Shown piece after piece: positions 48,973 to 58,728 of a stretch of 64,000 nucleotides of DNA. Both the position numbers and the translations under genes were made by a program. Each line of letters begins with the position of its first letter. The stretch's first letter is position 1. The DNA comes from Sideroxydans sp. (GTDB lineage Bacteria; Pseudomonadota; Gammaproteobacteria; Burkholderiales; Gallionellaceae), in the NCBI GenBank assembly GCA_027310665.1, contig DAIDAJ010000065.1:50216-114215 (forward strand), given 5' to 3'. Below the pieces are notes generated by a model. The model had not been told where the DNA came from. It ran no database searches and saw only the letters and a program-made list of their open reading frames with translations.

Positions 48973-50418
48973 ATGCCGTCACTGCAATATCGAACCCTGT
49001 TCATTTGTATGCTGGCCGCTTTGCCATGCGCTGTCGCGCAAGCCGATGAACTGCGCAGCACGCTGCAAGACCAGCGCAGCGTCGCCGTCACCATCTACAA
49101 CGAGAATCTCGCATTGGTAAAAGACCAGCGCAAGATCCAGTTCGCCAGCGGGCAGAACACTCTGGCTTTTCGCGATGTCAGCGCCCGGATGCGCCCGGAA
49201 ACGGCATTGCTGCGCAGCCTGACCAACCCCGGCAAGCTCTCGGTGATCGAGCAGAACTTCGATTTCGATCTGCTGACCCCGCAAAAACTGCTGGATAAAT
49301 ACGTGGGCAAGAGCGTCAGCATCGTCCGCACCAATCCGGCCACCGGAGCGGAAACCACCGAGCAGGCGCAGGTGCTGGCAGCGAACAACGGCGTGGTGAT
49401 GAAGATCGGTGACCGCATCGAAACGGGCATCCCCGGACGCATCGTTTATCCCGACGTACCGGACAACCTGCGTGACCGTCCCACACTGGTGATGTCGCTC
49501 AACAACGGCGGGGCAGCGCAACAGGAAGTGGAACTGTCCTATCTTACGGGCGGTCTGGCGTGGAAGGCGGATTACGTGGCCGAGTTGAGTGCGGCGGACG
49601 ACAGACTCGACCTGTCCGGCTGGGTGACGCTGACCAACACCAGCGGAACAAGCTACAACAACGCCAGGCTGCAGTTGGTGGCGGGAGACGTGAACCAGGT
49701 GCGCGGCGAGATGCGTTATGCGCGCAGGGACAAAGCGGAGGTGATGGCAAGCGCACCTGCGATGGCAAACAGGATGGCCGAGGAATCCCTGATGGAGTAC
49801 CACCTCTACACCCTGGATCGCCCCACGACCATCGCCGAGAACCAGACCAAGCAAGTCTCCCTGCTCACTGCCACGAATGTCCCCGTACGCAAGGAACTGC
49901 TGCTGCGCGGCGCCGATTATTACTACCAGTCCAGCTATGGCGACCTGGGACAAAAGATGAAAGTCGGCGTGTTCGTCGAGTTCGACAACAAGGAAGCGTC
50001 GCACCTCGGCATGCCCCTGCCCAAGGGCGTGGTCCGCGTTTACAAGCGCGACGGTGCAGGCAACGCGCAATTCGTGGGTGAAGACAATATCGACCACACG
50101 CCGAAGAACGAGAAGGTACGCCTCAAGCTGGGCGAAGCGTTCGATGTGACGGCAGACAAGAAGCAGACCGACTTCAAACGCCTGCCCAATCCGGCCAAGG
50201 GTAATGCCTTGTTTGAGAGCGCATACGAGATCGTGCTCAAGAATGCCAAGAAAGATGCCGTGACCGTCACCGTGCAGGAGCCGATTCCCGCCGACTGGAA
50301 GATGTTGAGCGAGAGTCAACTCCACGAAAAAGCCAGCAGCAACACGGCGGTGTGGCATGTCACAGTGCCGGCAGAGGGCAGCGCCACGTTGAGTTATCGG
50401 GTGCAGGTGCGGTATTGA
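48973..50418 (+). CDS. Secreted DUF4139 protein
   Basis: The 481-residue product has a signal peptide (cleavage near AVAQA/DE) and the DUF4139 architecture: VTIYNENLALVKDQR at the start, LAWKADYVAEL in the middle and a beta-rich C-terminus with NPAKGNALFESAYEIVLKN. The role is unknown; related proteins are surface or mucin-linked. TAGGAG precedes the ATG. Confidence 0.85.
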   Translation: MPSLQYRTLFICMLAALPCAVAQADELRSTLQDQRSVAVTIYNENLALVKDQRKIQFASGQNTLAFRDVSARMRPETALLRSLTNPGKLSVIEQNFDFDLLTPQKLLDKYVGKSVSIVRTNPATGAETTEQAQVLAANNGVVMKIGDRIETGIPGRIVYPDVPDNLRDRPTLVMSLNNGGAAQQEVELSYLTGGLAWKADYVAELSAADDRLDLSGWVTLTNTSGTSYNNARLQLVAGDVNQVRGEMRYARRDKAEVMASAPAMANRMAEESLMEYHLYTLDRPTTIAENQTKQVSLLTATNVPVRKELLLRGADYYYQSSYGDLGQKMKVGVFVEFDNKEASHLGMPLPKGVVRVYKRDGAGNAQFVGEDNIDHTPKNEKVRLKLGEAFDVTADKKQTDFKRLPNPAKGNALFESAYEIVLKNAKKDAVTVTVQEPIPADWKMLSESQLHEKASSNTAVWHVTVPAEGSATLSYRVQVRY

Positions 50419-50534
50419 TCTTTCGGTGATTCGAGCGGAGTGTGCGGGGCGGCTTGGCTGTAGCGGCACGGGCCGTTGTCAAGACCTGTTAAGAGTGCTA
50501 TTGTTGGTGCTGTTAACGGCTTCATGAGGCAATC

Positions 50535-50789
50535 ATGGCACACGCAATCCTGGCATCCACCACGGCCAGTATCTCCGAACTGAAAAAGAACCCGATGGCG
50601 ACAGTCGCCGCTGGCGACGGTTTTCCTGTCGCCATCCTCAACCGCAACGAACCCACCTTCTATTGCGTTCCGGCCAAGGCCTACGAAGCGCTGATGGACA
50701 AGCTGGAAGATGCCGAACTCAATGCGCTTGCCGATGCGCGACTGAAAGATGGGAAACGCCTGGTCAAGGTGAAGCTGGATGAGCTATGA
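50535..50789 (+). CDS. Antitoxin, StbD/Phd-YefM type
   Basis: The 84-residue protein has the StbD pattern (ASTTASISELKKNPMATV, PVAILNRNEPTFYCVPAKAYEALMDKLED). It neutralises the adjacent toxin and normally represses the operon. It overlaps the toxin gene by 11 bases. A GAGG ribosome site lies upstream. Confidence 0.88.
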   Translation: MAHAILASTTASISELKKNPMATVAAGDGFPVAILNRNEPTFYCVPAKAYEALMDKLEDAELNALADARLKDGKRLVKVKLDEL

Positions 50790-51060
50790 ACTGAGCTTTC
50801 ACCCCGACGCATTGGCGGAGTGGAAAAAGCTCGATGGTTCGATACGTGAACTGTTCAAGAAGAAGCTCGCAGAACGTCTGCACACTCCCCGCATTCCCGC
50901 AGCCCGCCTTTCCGGGCAGAAGGACCGCTACAAGATCAAGCTGCGCGACGCAGGCTACCGGCTCGTGTACGAAGTCCGCGACAAAGTGCTGCTGATCGTG
51001 GTCGTCGCCGTGGGCAAGCGTGAGCGCAATATGGTGTACAAGGCTGCGGTGAAGCGGTGA
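50779..51060 (+). CDS. Toxin, RelE/StbE type
   Basis: The 93-residue protein has the RelE/ParE fold pattern (YELSFHPDALAEWKKLDGSIRELFKKKLAERL, YKIKLRDAGYRLVYEVRD, VVAVGKRERNMVYKAA). It probably cleaves mRNA on the ribosome. It pairs with the overlapping antitoxin gene, and both look intact. Confidence 0.9.
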   Translation: MSYELSFHPDALAEWKKLDGSIRELFKKKLAERLHTPRIPAARLSGQKDRYKIKLRDAGYRLVYEVRDKVLLIVVVAVGKRERNMVYKAAVKR

Positions 51061-51108
51061 GCTATTGAGGCTTCCATAATTGGCGACAACACACGAAGCC
51101 CTTTACCT

Positions 51109-51136
51109 CGTCATCTCGGCGAAGGCCGGAATGACG
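51109..51136. repeat. REP-like palindrome
   Basis: CGTCATCTCGGC-GAAG-GCCGGAATGACG, a near-perfect palindrome of the common CGTCATTCCGGC type, lies between the toxin and cytochrome genes. Confidence 0.6.
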
Positions 51137-51297
51137 GTAGTTAACAGATTTTGCGTAATGAATTATGGAAAGATCAATAATGCCCTGCTTCCCTGTTTGG
51201 GGAACTGCAGAATCAAATGCGCAGTTGCCCCATTCAATTGTTGGCCGGAATGCTTCCGGACTCGATGAACATAAACTTACTCCAGCAAAGGAAGATC

Positions 51298-51627
51298 ATG
51301 ACCAGGTTTTCGATTTCCATCTCTGTCCTCTCATTCCTGGCGATGGCTTCGGTCGCCCATGCCGATCCCCGGAAACTGGCCGAGGAGAAGCAGTGCCTTC
51401 TTTGCCATACCATGGAGAATAAAGTCGGCAGGGCGACTGCGTTCAAGGCGATCGCGCAGAGATACAAGGGCAAAGCCGATTCCGAAGCGAACCTGGTGCA
51501 AATGGTAGAGAAAGGCGGCGTGGGTCACTGGGGTTACATCCCGATGCCGCCTGCAGGGTGGAAGCGCCCCGACGTGTCCGAGGCGGAGGCCCGGGAACTG
51601 GTGGACTGGATACTCGCGCTGCACTGA
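51298..51627 (+). CDS. Small periplasmic monohaem cytochrome c
   Basis: The 109-residue protein has a signal peptide (cleavage after VAHA) and one haem site CLLCH (Cys33, Cys36, His37), with the likely axial Met in YIPMPPAGW. It is of the c5/c551 type and carries electrons in the periplasm, matured by the ccm system at 9-16 kb. The ATG at 51298 follows AAGGAAG; the frame opens earlier without support. Confidence 0.9.
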   Translation: MTRFSISISVLSFLAMASVAHADPRKLAEEKQCLLCHTMENKVGRATAFKAIAQRYKGKADSEANLVQMVEKGGVGHWGYIPMPPAGWKRPDVSEAEARELVDWILALH

Positions 51628-51816
51628 CCTGACGCTGCTGCCTGCGCTCGCTGTATTTATATCAGGCACTCCGCCTGCAAGCGGCATCCGACGGCGATCT
51701 GCAAGCATATATGCCGAAGATCACCGTCTTTCCTTGTTGTTGGAAGATATGTCCTGAAGATGCCCGTTCCTGCCCGCTTGCAGCGACGGTGGGTTTGCGA
51801 AAGTGCCCCTCCGCGG

Positions 51817-52377
51817 TCAGGTCCTGTTCGCCCGTAGCCAGGCCATGACATTGTCCGCATTCTCGTTCGGCGGGAAGACCGGATAGAACACTTTGACTAT
51901 TTTTCCATCTTCGATGATGAGCGTAAGCCGTTTGATCAGGCGTAAGGAGTTGTATTCGAAAGTGGGCAGACGCAAGGCGCTCGTCAATTCAAAAGCGCTA
52001 TCGCTCAATAACTCGAAAGGCAGGTGCAGGCGCTGCGCCGCTTCCTTCTGGTCTTCCGATGATTGCGCACTTACGCCATACACCGTGGCTCCCAAGCCGC
52101 GCAATTCGGCATGATGGTCCCGGAAAGCGCAGGACTGGGGCGTGCATCCCCGCGCTCCCGGAATCTCGTTCCAGCCTGTCATCGGCGGACCGTCCGGCCT
52201 CCCGGTCATGGGATAGAAATAGACTACAACGATCCCACTTTCCGAACCGAGGTCAACTGTGCGGTCGGACGTACTTGCCAGAGACAGGGAAGGTAGCTGC
52301 ATTCCTTGCAGATGGTCGCACGCTCCGTCATCCTGGGGTACGGGCAAATTGTCTGGTAGTACGTGAAGATTTTTCAT
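51817..52377 (-). CDS. Peroxiredoxin (BCP/PrxQ-like)
   Basis: The 186-residue thiol peroxidase has a thioredoxin fold and the sequence GCTPQSCAFRDHHAEL, matching the BCP motif GCTxxxCxFRD. Cys78 is peroxidatic and Cys83 resolving. It removes peroxides using thioredoxin or a similar reductant. No signal peptide is seen. It is convergent with the cytochrome c gene. Confidence 0.88.
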   Translation of the reverse strand: MKNLHVLPDNLPVPQDDGACDHLQGMQLPSLSLASTSDRTVDLGSESGIVVVYFYPMTGRPDGPPMTGWNEIPGARGCTPQSCAFRDHHAELRGLGATVYGVSAQSSEDQKEAAQRLHLPFELLSDSAFELTSALRLPTFEYNSLRLIKRLTLIIEDGKIVKVFYPVFPPNENADNVMAWLRANRT

Positions 52378-52492
52378 GTTTTATCTGTTCAGAAGAGTAG
52401 GGTTTGGTTGCAATACGTGTTGGTTATTGCTGAATACGCTGGCGGAAAAAACTATTGCGAACCTGATCTCATTGATTATGTTGATCGCAGAG

Positions 52493-53134
52493 TTATGTCT
52501 TATTGTCACGCCTGTCGATAGCATTCTTTGCTCCGTCCGGTAAGTCAGCAAATAAGCTGGCGACATGCTTAGGCTGAGAGATTTGATTATCGACAATTAA
52601 GTTAACGAGCCCAAAGAGTGCTAAAGCTGTCTTTGGTTGATCGTCGATATTCATTTCGCCGGGATGAACTGCGCTATTTCCTACAACCCGGACAACATCA
52701 AGAGCCTGCTGCACACGGAGTGGTAGACCATTTTGTACCAAATGGGCGATGTCGTCATTGATGTTCTTTCCTGCGCCGCCAAGATGTATAGCCACTTTCT
52801 GCACACACAACCTCAACAAAGCAGCGGCACCACGAGGCGAACTTTCGACGATGGAACGTGCCTCCAAATAGTCTTTCATACACTCAGGGGGTAGATCTTC
52901 GTTTGGAAGTGGTGCAATAGAGGAGTTAGGAAACACCATGAATTGCCCCCCATAGCCTTCTTCGTTTATCCAAAGAGAATCTTTCTCACAGCGGTGACAA
53001 GTCGCAATGGAGAAAGGCTTCCAGTCTCTACGCTGTGTAAAGAGATTTGTCCACTGCATAGCAGCGAAGGCTCCGCAGTGCGGACAAGTGAACGCATTTT
53101 TGTTGGGTTCTGGGGGTTCAAAGGAGCTGTTCAT
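52493..53134 (-). CDS. DUF4145 protein with zinc-ribbon start
   Basis: The 213-residue product has a CPHC ... CHRC zinc ribbon (residues 17-49) and a DUF4145 helical domain (about 85-190, AAALLRLCVQKVAIHLG, VVGNSAVHPGEM). DUF4145 is often found in restriction-modification and defence genes, but here no nuclease is beside it. It lies 90 bases after a Trypco2-like gene on the same strand, in a more AT-rich patch before uvrB. Confidence 0.8.
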   Translation of the reverse strand: MNSSFEPPEPNKNAFTCPHCGAFAAMQWTNLFTQRRDWKPFSIATCHRCEKDSLWINEEGYGGQFMVFPNSSIAPLPNEDLPPECMKDYLEARSIVESSPRGAAALLRLCVQKVAIHLGGAGKNINDDIAHLVQNGLPLRVQQALDVVRVVGNSAVHPGEMNIDDQPKTALALFGLVNLIVDNQISQPKHVASLFADLPDGAKNAIDRRDNKT

Positions 53135-53224
53135 TATTTACTCGCATAAAGCATAACGTGGAGTCAAGGGGCGTGTCGAAGGCGCGTCCCAGTAAAGCCG
53201 AAGGGGGCGAACTTGAGTGCAGGA

Positions 53225-53581
53225 TTAGCCTTCATCGCCGGGAAAAATGATAGGAACCGAAAACTTGATGCGCGAGTTTGATGAGGATTCGCCGTGCGAT
53301 GTACCTTGTGATCCAAGGCCAACAGCACCCAAAAAGACACCTATGCCACCCTTTGTATCGGAGGCGTTTGCTTCAGCGAGGGCAATATCAAACTCAACAG
53401 TTGTGATAGGTTTCCCATTATTGTCTGTAACAATGCCTGCTTCTTTAAGGTGACCATAGACTCGGTTTGAGCCGATAGTTGCGCCATGCTTTTTCCCTTC
53501 GCTACGGGCTTCTGCGACACCTGCAACGATTTCAGCGAGCGCGGTCTTAATGAATTCTTGCAGATTCACAAACTCCTCCAA
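53225..53581 (-). CDS. Trypco2-like small protein
   Basis: The 118-residue product begins LQEFIKTALAEIVAGVAEA and ends with GIGVFLGAVGLGSQG then SRIKFSVPIIFP. This pattern is that of the trypsin-co-occurring domain 2 family, thought to belong to bacterial conflict or signalling systems. No trypsin-like or NTPase partner is adjacent. The family name is from memory of the pattern and moderately sure. Bases 53582-53842 hold no supported gene. Confidence 0.65.
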   Translation of the reverse strand: MEEFVNLQEFIKTALAEIVAGVAEARSEGKKHGATIGSNRVYGHLKEAGIVTDNNGKPITTVEFDIALAEANASDTKGGIGVFLGAVGLGSQGTSHGESSSNSRIKFSVPIIFPGDEG

Positions 53582-53842
53582 GGGCTAAAGTAATTTAGAA
53601 AACAAATTCATGGAGCAGCAATGTCGCCTATTGCGGCGTGCATTGTCAAGGAAGCTGCATCCCCGTGGATATTCATGATCTTAAACGATTTGTGTCTGTT
53701 TAAATGATTTAGGGGAAAACTAGAATTAGCAGCGGATGGAGCATCAGGAAAGCGTACAGTCGTTCCCCCTTTGTCCGTATGCCAGCATTCTTTCTTCATG
53801 GTTTAGCAATCCACCCTTTCCCCGTACAATACCCAGCTAACC

Positions 53843-55867
53843 ATGAAAACCATCACCTTCCCCGACAGCCCCTACCTCCTGCACCTGCCGTTCGACCCGG
53901 CGGGCGACCAGCCCACGGCCATTGAGCAGCTGGTGGAGGGCATCAATGACGGCCTGGCGTACCAGACGCTGCTGGGCGTGACCGGCTCCGGCAAGACCTT
54001 CACCATGGCCAACGTGATCGCGCGCACCGGGCGGCCGGCCATCCTGATGGCGCCGAACAAGACGCTGGCGGCGCAGCTGTATTCCGAGATGCGCGAGTTC
54101 TTTCCCGAGAACGCGGTCGAGTATTTCGTTTCCTATTACGACTATTACCAGCCCGAGGCTTATGTGCCGTCGCGCGATGTGTATATCGAGAAGGATTCCA
54201 GCATCAACGAGCAGATCGAGCAGATGCGCCTGTCGGCCACCAAGTCCATGCTGGAGCGGCAGGACTGCGTGATCGTCGCCACCGTCTCGGCCATCTACGG
54301 TATCGGCGACCCGGTGGATTACCACGGCATGATCCTGCACCTGCGCGAGCACGAGAAGATGGCGCAGCGCGACGTGATCCAGCGCCTGGTCGCGATGCAG
54401 TACGAGCGCAACGACATCGATTTCAACCGCGGCCACTTCCGCGTGCGCGGCGACGTGATCGACATCTTCCCGGCGGAAAGCAGCGAGAACGCGCTGCGCG
54501 TGACGTTGTTCGACGACGAGGTGGAGTCGCTGGCGCTGTTCGACCCGCTCACGGGCCACATCCAGACCCGCGTGCCGCGCTATACCGTGTATCCCTCCAG
54601 CCATTACGTGACGCCGCGCGAGACGACCCTGCATGCCATCGAGACCATCAAGGTGGAACTGGCTGAGCGCATCGCGTTCTTCGTGAAAGAGAACAAGCTG
54701 GTGGAGGCGCAGCGCATCGAGCAGCGCACGCGCCACGACCTGGAGATGCTGGCCGAGATCGGCTTCACCAAGGGCATCGAGAACTATTCGCGCCATCTTT
54801 CCGGGCGCGGGCCGGGCGAAGCGCCGCCAACGCTGATGGATTACCTGCCGCCGAACGCGCTGATGATCATCGACGAGAGCCACGTCACGATCCCGCAGAT
54901 CGGCGGCATGTACAAGGGCGACCGCGCGAGAAAAGAAAATCTCGTCAATTACGGCTTCCGTCTGCCGTCCGCGCTGGACAACCGCCCGCTGCGTTTTGAC
55001 GAATTCGAGAAGATCATGCGCCAGACCATCTTCGTCTCGGCCACGCCTTCGACCTATGAAGCCGAGCACACCGGGCAGGTGGTGGAGCAGGTGGTGCGCC
55101 CGACCGGGCTGATCGATCCAGCCATCCAAGTACGTCCCGCTACCAACCAGGTGGACGACCTGATGTCCGAAGTGACGTTGCGTACCAATGTGGGCGAGCG
55201 GGTGCTGGTCACCACACTGACCAAGCGCATGGCCGAAGACCTCACCGAATACTTCTCCGAGCACGGCATCAAGGTGCGCTACCTGCACTCGGACATCGAG
55301 ACCGTCGAGCGCGTGGAGATCATCCGCGACCTGCGCCTCGGCATGTTCGATGTGCTGGTCGGCATCAACCTGTTGCGCGAAGGGTTGGACATCCCCGAAG
55401 TATCGCTGGTCGCGATCCTGGATGCGGACAAGGAAGGTTTCCTGCGTTCCGAGCGCTCGCTGATCCAGACCATAGGCCGCGCCGCGCGCCACCTGCACGG
55501 CACCGCCATCCTGTATGCCGACCGCATCACCGAATCCATGCGCAAGGCGATCAGCGAAACGGACCGTCGTCGCACCAAGCAGGTGGCCTACAACGAGGCG
55601 CACGGCATCACGCCGCAATCCATCGTCAAGCGCATCAAGGACATCATCGACGGCGCCTACGACATGGACGACGAACGCAAGTCGCTGAAAGCCGCGCAGA
55701 CACAGGCGAAATATCTGGCGATGAGCGAGAAGGAAGTCTCGAAGGAGATCGCCCGCCTGGAAAAAGAGATGCTGCAGTCCGCCAAGAACCTGGAATTCGA
55801 GAAGGCCGCGCAACTGCGCGACCAGCTGAAGAAGCTGCGCGAGAGCGTGTTCATCTCGCCGTTGTGA
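53843..55867 (+). CDS. uvrB: Excinuclease ABC subunit B
   Basis: UvrB is the damage-verifying helicase of nucleotide excision repair. The 674-residue product is full length. It has Walker [15 protein letters not shown] near 40, the beta-hairpin region [25 protein letters not shown], and helicase motifs with [17 protein letters not shown]. The C-terminal UVR coiled coil is [22 protein letters not shown]. It stands alone; uvrA and uvrC are not in the window. Confidence 0.97.
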   Translation: MKTITFPDSPYLLHLPFDPAGDQPTAIEQLVEGINDGLAYQTLLGVTGSGKTFTMANVIARTGRPAILMAPNKTLAAQLYSEMREFFPENAVEYFVSYYDYYQPEAYVPSRDVYIEKDSSINEQIEQMRLSATKSMLERQDCVIVATVSAIYGIGDPVDYHGMILHLREHEKMAQRDVIQRLVAMQYERNDIDFNRGHFRVRGDVIDIFPAESSENALRVTLFDDEVESLALFDPLTGHIQTRVPRYTVYPSSHYVTPRETTLHAIETIKVELAERIAFFVKENKLVEAQRIEQRTRHDLEMLAEIGFTKGIENYSRHLSGRGPGEAPPTLMDYLPPNALMIIDESHVTIPQIGGMYKGDRARKENLVNYGFRLPSALDNRPLRFDEFEKIMRQTIFVSATPSTYEAEHTGQVVEQVVRPTGLIDPAIQVRPATNQVDDLMSEVTLRTNVGERVLVTTLTKRMAEDLTEYFSEHGIKVRYLHSDIETVERVEIIRDLRLGMFDVLVGINLLREGLDIPEVSLVAILDADKEGFLRSERSLIQTIGRAARHLHGTAILYADRITESMRKAISETDRRRTKQVAYNEAHGITPQSIVKRIKDIIDGAYDMDDERKSLKAAQTQAKYLAMSEKEVSKEIARLEKEMLQSAKNLEFEKAAQLRDQLKKLRESVFISPL

Positions 55868-55959
55868 GGCCGGTCAGGGGGTGCCGAGGGCTTCGGGTAA
55901 TGTGGTAGGCTTCGACTATCAGGGTGCCAGTAGAGTTGTTGACGCATCAACATACTTTA

Positions 55960-56035
55960 GGAAACGCAGATCAAGCCAGTTCGCCATGACTTTGTCGACG
56001 GCCCACCACGATCGGAGGGCTTGATCTGCGTTTCC
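55960..56035. repeat. 18-bp perfect inverted repeat with 40-base loop
   Basis: GGAAACGCAGATCAAGCC (55960-55977) is exactly inverted at 56018-56035, between uvrB and the hybrid kinase. A GTTGA/TCAAC mini-hairpin lies at 55938-55951. There is no T-run, so it is not an ordinary terminator. It may be a small foldback element or structured leader. Confidence 0.75.
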
Positions 56036-56078
56036 AACGGGATTTGAACGGCGAATATACGGGACAATCACACGCACC

Positions 56079-57905
56079 ATGCTAGGCCGGATGTTCACAC
56101 AGAACGAGCACAAGGCGATCGAGGCCGAACTCGTCAAAGCCTCTTTCCAGAATGCGAACGATCTCAACATCGCGGGAGCGGCGATCTTTTCGCTGCTGAT
56201 CTATGTCGTGCACGATGAGGCGTCCTGGCAGGTATGGCTGCCGGCCCTGCTGTTGCTTTACCTCGCCACCTCGCTTCGCGCATATGAGATCCGGCAATAC
56301 CACCGGATGCCGGAATACCGCGATCCCAAACAATGGATGATCTACCAGACGATCTACGCGGGATTGGCCGGCCTTTGCTGGGGTGCGGCAAGCGCGGCGA
56401 TGCTGCCGGATCTTTCGCTCATGCTGCAGCTATTTGTACTGACCGTCTGCACCGTGGTGGCCGCAACGTCGGCATCTGAAGATTTCCTGCTGGTGATGCC
56501 GTCACGCGCATTCATTTTCGCCTGCATCATTCCCCCGACCCTTTGGCTGCTGACCGCCGACGACAATCTCCATTGGGTGCTCGCCATCATGCTGGCCGCA
56601 TTCATTACAGTATCGATCAAGCACGGCAACAAGAACAGCCGCATGTTCATTGAAGCACAGCATCTCCGCTTCCAGAACGAGTTCCTGGCCAAGGAACTTT
56701 CCCGGAAGCATGCCATGCTGGATCGGGCAAACAAATCGAAATCCCGCTTCCTCGCGGCTGCCAGCCACGACCTGCGCCAGCCCGTGGCAGCGCTGATGAT
56801 CTTCCTGGAACAACTGGAATTCGAACAGCAACTGTCCGTGAATGGAAAGGGAGTGCTGGGGCATGCGCAGCAGGCGACTTCTTCGATGTGCAGCTTGCTG
56901 GACAGCCTGCTCGATATATCGAGACTGGATGGCCAGGCCATCAGGAAAACGATCAAGCCGTTCCCGATCCAGAAGTTGTTCGACGAAATGGAAGACGAAT
57001 TCCTGCAGCTTGCGCAGCATAAGGGGATCCGGTTGAAATTTTCGCCTTGCGCTGCGGTCGTTGAAAGCGACAGAGTTTTGACGGGACAGATATTGCGCAA
57101 TCTCATTTCCAATGCGATCCGCTACACCCCGGAGGGACGCATTCTTGTCGGATGCCGCCATCATCGGGACATGCTGGCCATCGAAGTGCACGATACCGGC
57201 ATCGGGATCGCCGAAGATCAGATTCCAAAGATATTCGACGAGTTCTACCAGGTCGACAATTCCGAGCGGGACCGGCAACAGGGATTGGGGTTGGGTTTGT
57301 CCATCGTCGATCGCGCAGCACGGTTGCTGGGGCATACCGTCACTCTGACTTCGCGCCTGGGGTTGGGATCTTCATTTGCATTGACGGTGCCGCTCGCGAA
57401 GGAGGGTGTTGCGGGAGAGCCGCCACCCCCGCTGCAGATGGCAAGAACTCCCGCAATGGCGGGCCGGCTGGTCGCCGTCATCGAGAATGAAGGCAGCATC
57501 CGCGCGGGATTGCGCGATCTCCTGCAATCATGGGGGTGCAGGGTGGTGCTTGCCGATTCCTTGGCGAACATGACGGAACAACTCGAATCGCTGGGCGAGG
57601 TAGTTGACATGATCATCTCTGATTTCGGATTGAGGGGCGGGACCAACGGCGTGGAAGCGATCGCCAGGATACGTCAACGCTGGGGATCGGGATTGCCTGC
57701 CGTACTATTCACCGGCGATATCAGCAAGGAGACGCATGCCCTTGCCGGGAACGCGGGGCTTTCGATCCTGTACAAGCCCGCGAAAGCGGAGGCGTTGTAC
57801 GAAGCTGTGGCGAATGCATTTGGCGGCTCTGATGGTCGAGAACGCGTAAGCCGGATACCGGATTCAAGGGAGAAGATCGACGTGCAGGTGAAATGTGATG
57901 AATGA
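56079..57905 (+). CDS. Membrane hybrid histidine kinase with C-terminal receiver
   Basis: The 608-residue protein has about six N-terminal helices (30-190). A HisKA domain follows with phospho-His near 230 in AAASHDLRQPVAAL, then an ATPase domain (NLISNAIRYTPEGRI, DTGIGI, GLGLGLSIV). The receiver domain (about 465-585) has a likely phospho-Asp near 514 in MIISDFGL. The sensor type is unknown. No separate response regulator is adjacent. Its last codons overlap a tyrosine phosphatase gene. The ATG at 56091 is an alternative start. Confidence 0.9.
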   Translation: MLGRMFTQNEHKAIEAELVKASFQNANDLNIAGAAIFSLLIYVVHDEASWQVWLPALLLLYLATSLRAYEIRQYHRMPEYRDPKQWMIYQTIYAGLAGLCWGAASAAMLPDLSLMLQLFVLTVCTVVAATSASEDFLLVMPSRAFIFACIIPPTLWLLTADDNLHWVLAIMLAAFITVSIKHGNKNSRMFIEAQHLRFQNEFLAKELSRKHAMLDRANKSKSRFLAAASHDLRQPVAALMIFLEQLEFEQQLSVNGKGVLGHAQQATSSMCSLLDSLLDISRLDGQAIRKTIKPFPIQKLFDEMEDEFLQLAQHKGIRLKFSPCAAVVESDRVLTGQILRNLISNAIRYTPEGRILVGCRHHRDMLAIEVHDTGIGIAEDQIPKIFDEFYQVDNSERDRQQGLGLGLSIVDRAARLLGHTVTLTSRLGLGSSFALTVPLAKEGVAGEPPPPLQMARTPAMAGRLVAVIENEGSIRAGLRDLLQSWGCRVVLADSLANMTEQLESLGEVVDMIISDFGLRGGTNGVEAIARIRQRWGSGLPAVLFTGDISKETHALAGNAGLSILYKPAKAEALYEAVANAFGGSDGRERVSRIPDSREKIDVQVKCDE

Positions 57906-58398
57906 TTCTGGAAAAGTGCGGATCCTGTTTTGCTGCATGGGAAATATCTGCCGTTCGCCGACCGCCGAAGCGGTGTTCCGGCACCATGTCGCGCAAGCGG
58001 GTCTGACGGAACATTTCCTCATCGATTCCGCCGGTACCCACGATTACCATATCGGCGATCCTCCCGATGCGCGCACGCAGCGTGCAGCAAGGCAGCGCGG
58101 TTACGACATGAGTACTCTGCGCGGACGCCAGGTGGAAGCTGTGGACTTCGCCCGTTTTGATTATGTGCTGGCAATGGACGAAGCGAACCTCGACATTCTC
58201 AGGCGCCTGCGTCCCAGCGATGCCCGAAGCCATCTTGGCCTGTTCCTGGAATTTGCGCAGCATCACGCCGAGCGTGAGGTGCCCGATCCCTATTACGGCG
58301 GCTCGGACGGATTCGAGCGCGTCCTGGATATGGTGGAGGATGCCGCGAACGGCTTGCTGCTGCATGTCCGGCAACGTCACCTTCAGGATCTGCCATGA
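57898..58398 (+). CDS. Low-molecular-weight protein tyrosine phosphatase
   Basis: The 166-residue enzyme has the P-loop CMGNICRS (Cys13, Arg19) and the acid Asp in VPDPYYGG. It removes phosphate from protein tyrosine residues. It overlaps the end of the hybrid kinase by eight bases, so the two are translated together. A GTG at 57895 is an equal start candidate. No capsule genes are near, unlike Wzb. Confidence 0.92.
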   Translation: MNDSGKVRILFCCMGNICRSPTAEAVFRHHVAQAGLTEHFLIDSAGTHDYHIGDPPDARTQRAARQRGYDMSTLRGRQVEAVDFARFDYVLAMDEANLDILRRLRPSDARSHLGLFLEFAQHHAEREVPDPYYGGSDGFERVLDMVEDAANGLLLHVRQRHLQDLP

Positions 58399-58728
58399 TT
58401 CTTTTGCATGCGGAGACGCGGAATAATTCGTCCGTTCTTGGTGGCCCTTCGGAATAACAAAGTACTTGGTTGTCATCTTTTGACAGCTTGGTGGAATGGC
58501 TAGTAGTTCCATCAGTCAGATGGATAGTCGCTTCACCAGTCGTCTCGTCAGGTTCAGGACTACAAGCAATGCCGAACCATGAACGGATGATGAAATAAAG
58601 CCAGTTTGAAAAACTGGCCGATGATGGAATATTGAGATACGCTTGCTTTTAACAGCATATCATTGCCCCAGTTGTTTTGCGGCGTCTGGCCCACCATCGA
58701 TTCCAAACTCACATAGGAAATCCTTCAA
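58399..58728. repeat. Intergenic region with a distant relative of the ccm 152-bp element
   Basis: The 27 bases from 58490 match the right part of the 152-bp element (AGTGGATTGGCTAGTAGTTT type) at 23 of 27 positions. A second related word, GGATAGTCGCTTCACCAGT, follows at about 58522-58540. The left part of the element is not recognisable. No gene is seen in the region. Confidence 0.5.

Noticed and set aside
48979..50469. A 496-residue minus-strand frame opposite the DUF4139 gene
   Set aside because: Antisense shadow with low-complexity His/Leu/Val composition and no ribosome site.
53608..53799. A 63-residue minus-strand frame before uvrB
   Set aside because: No ribosome site, no family, and biased composition; likely chance.
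53837..55813. A 658-residue open frame on the minus strand opposite uvrB
   Set aside because: It is an antisense shadow of a GC-rich gene. The product is Asp/His/Leu/Val-biased with no domain, and uvrB is certain.
55938..56035. Possible integron attC site
   Set aside because: The GTTGA/TCAAC word hinted at it, but proper RYYYAAC and GTTRRRY core sites at the ends and an integrase are missing.
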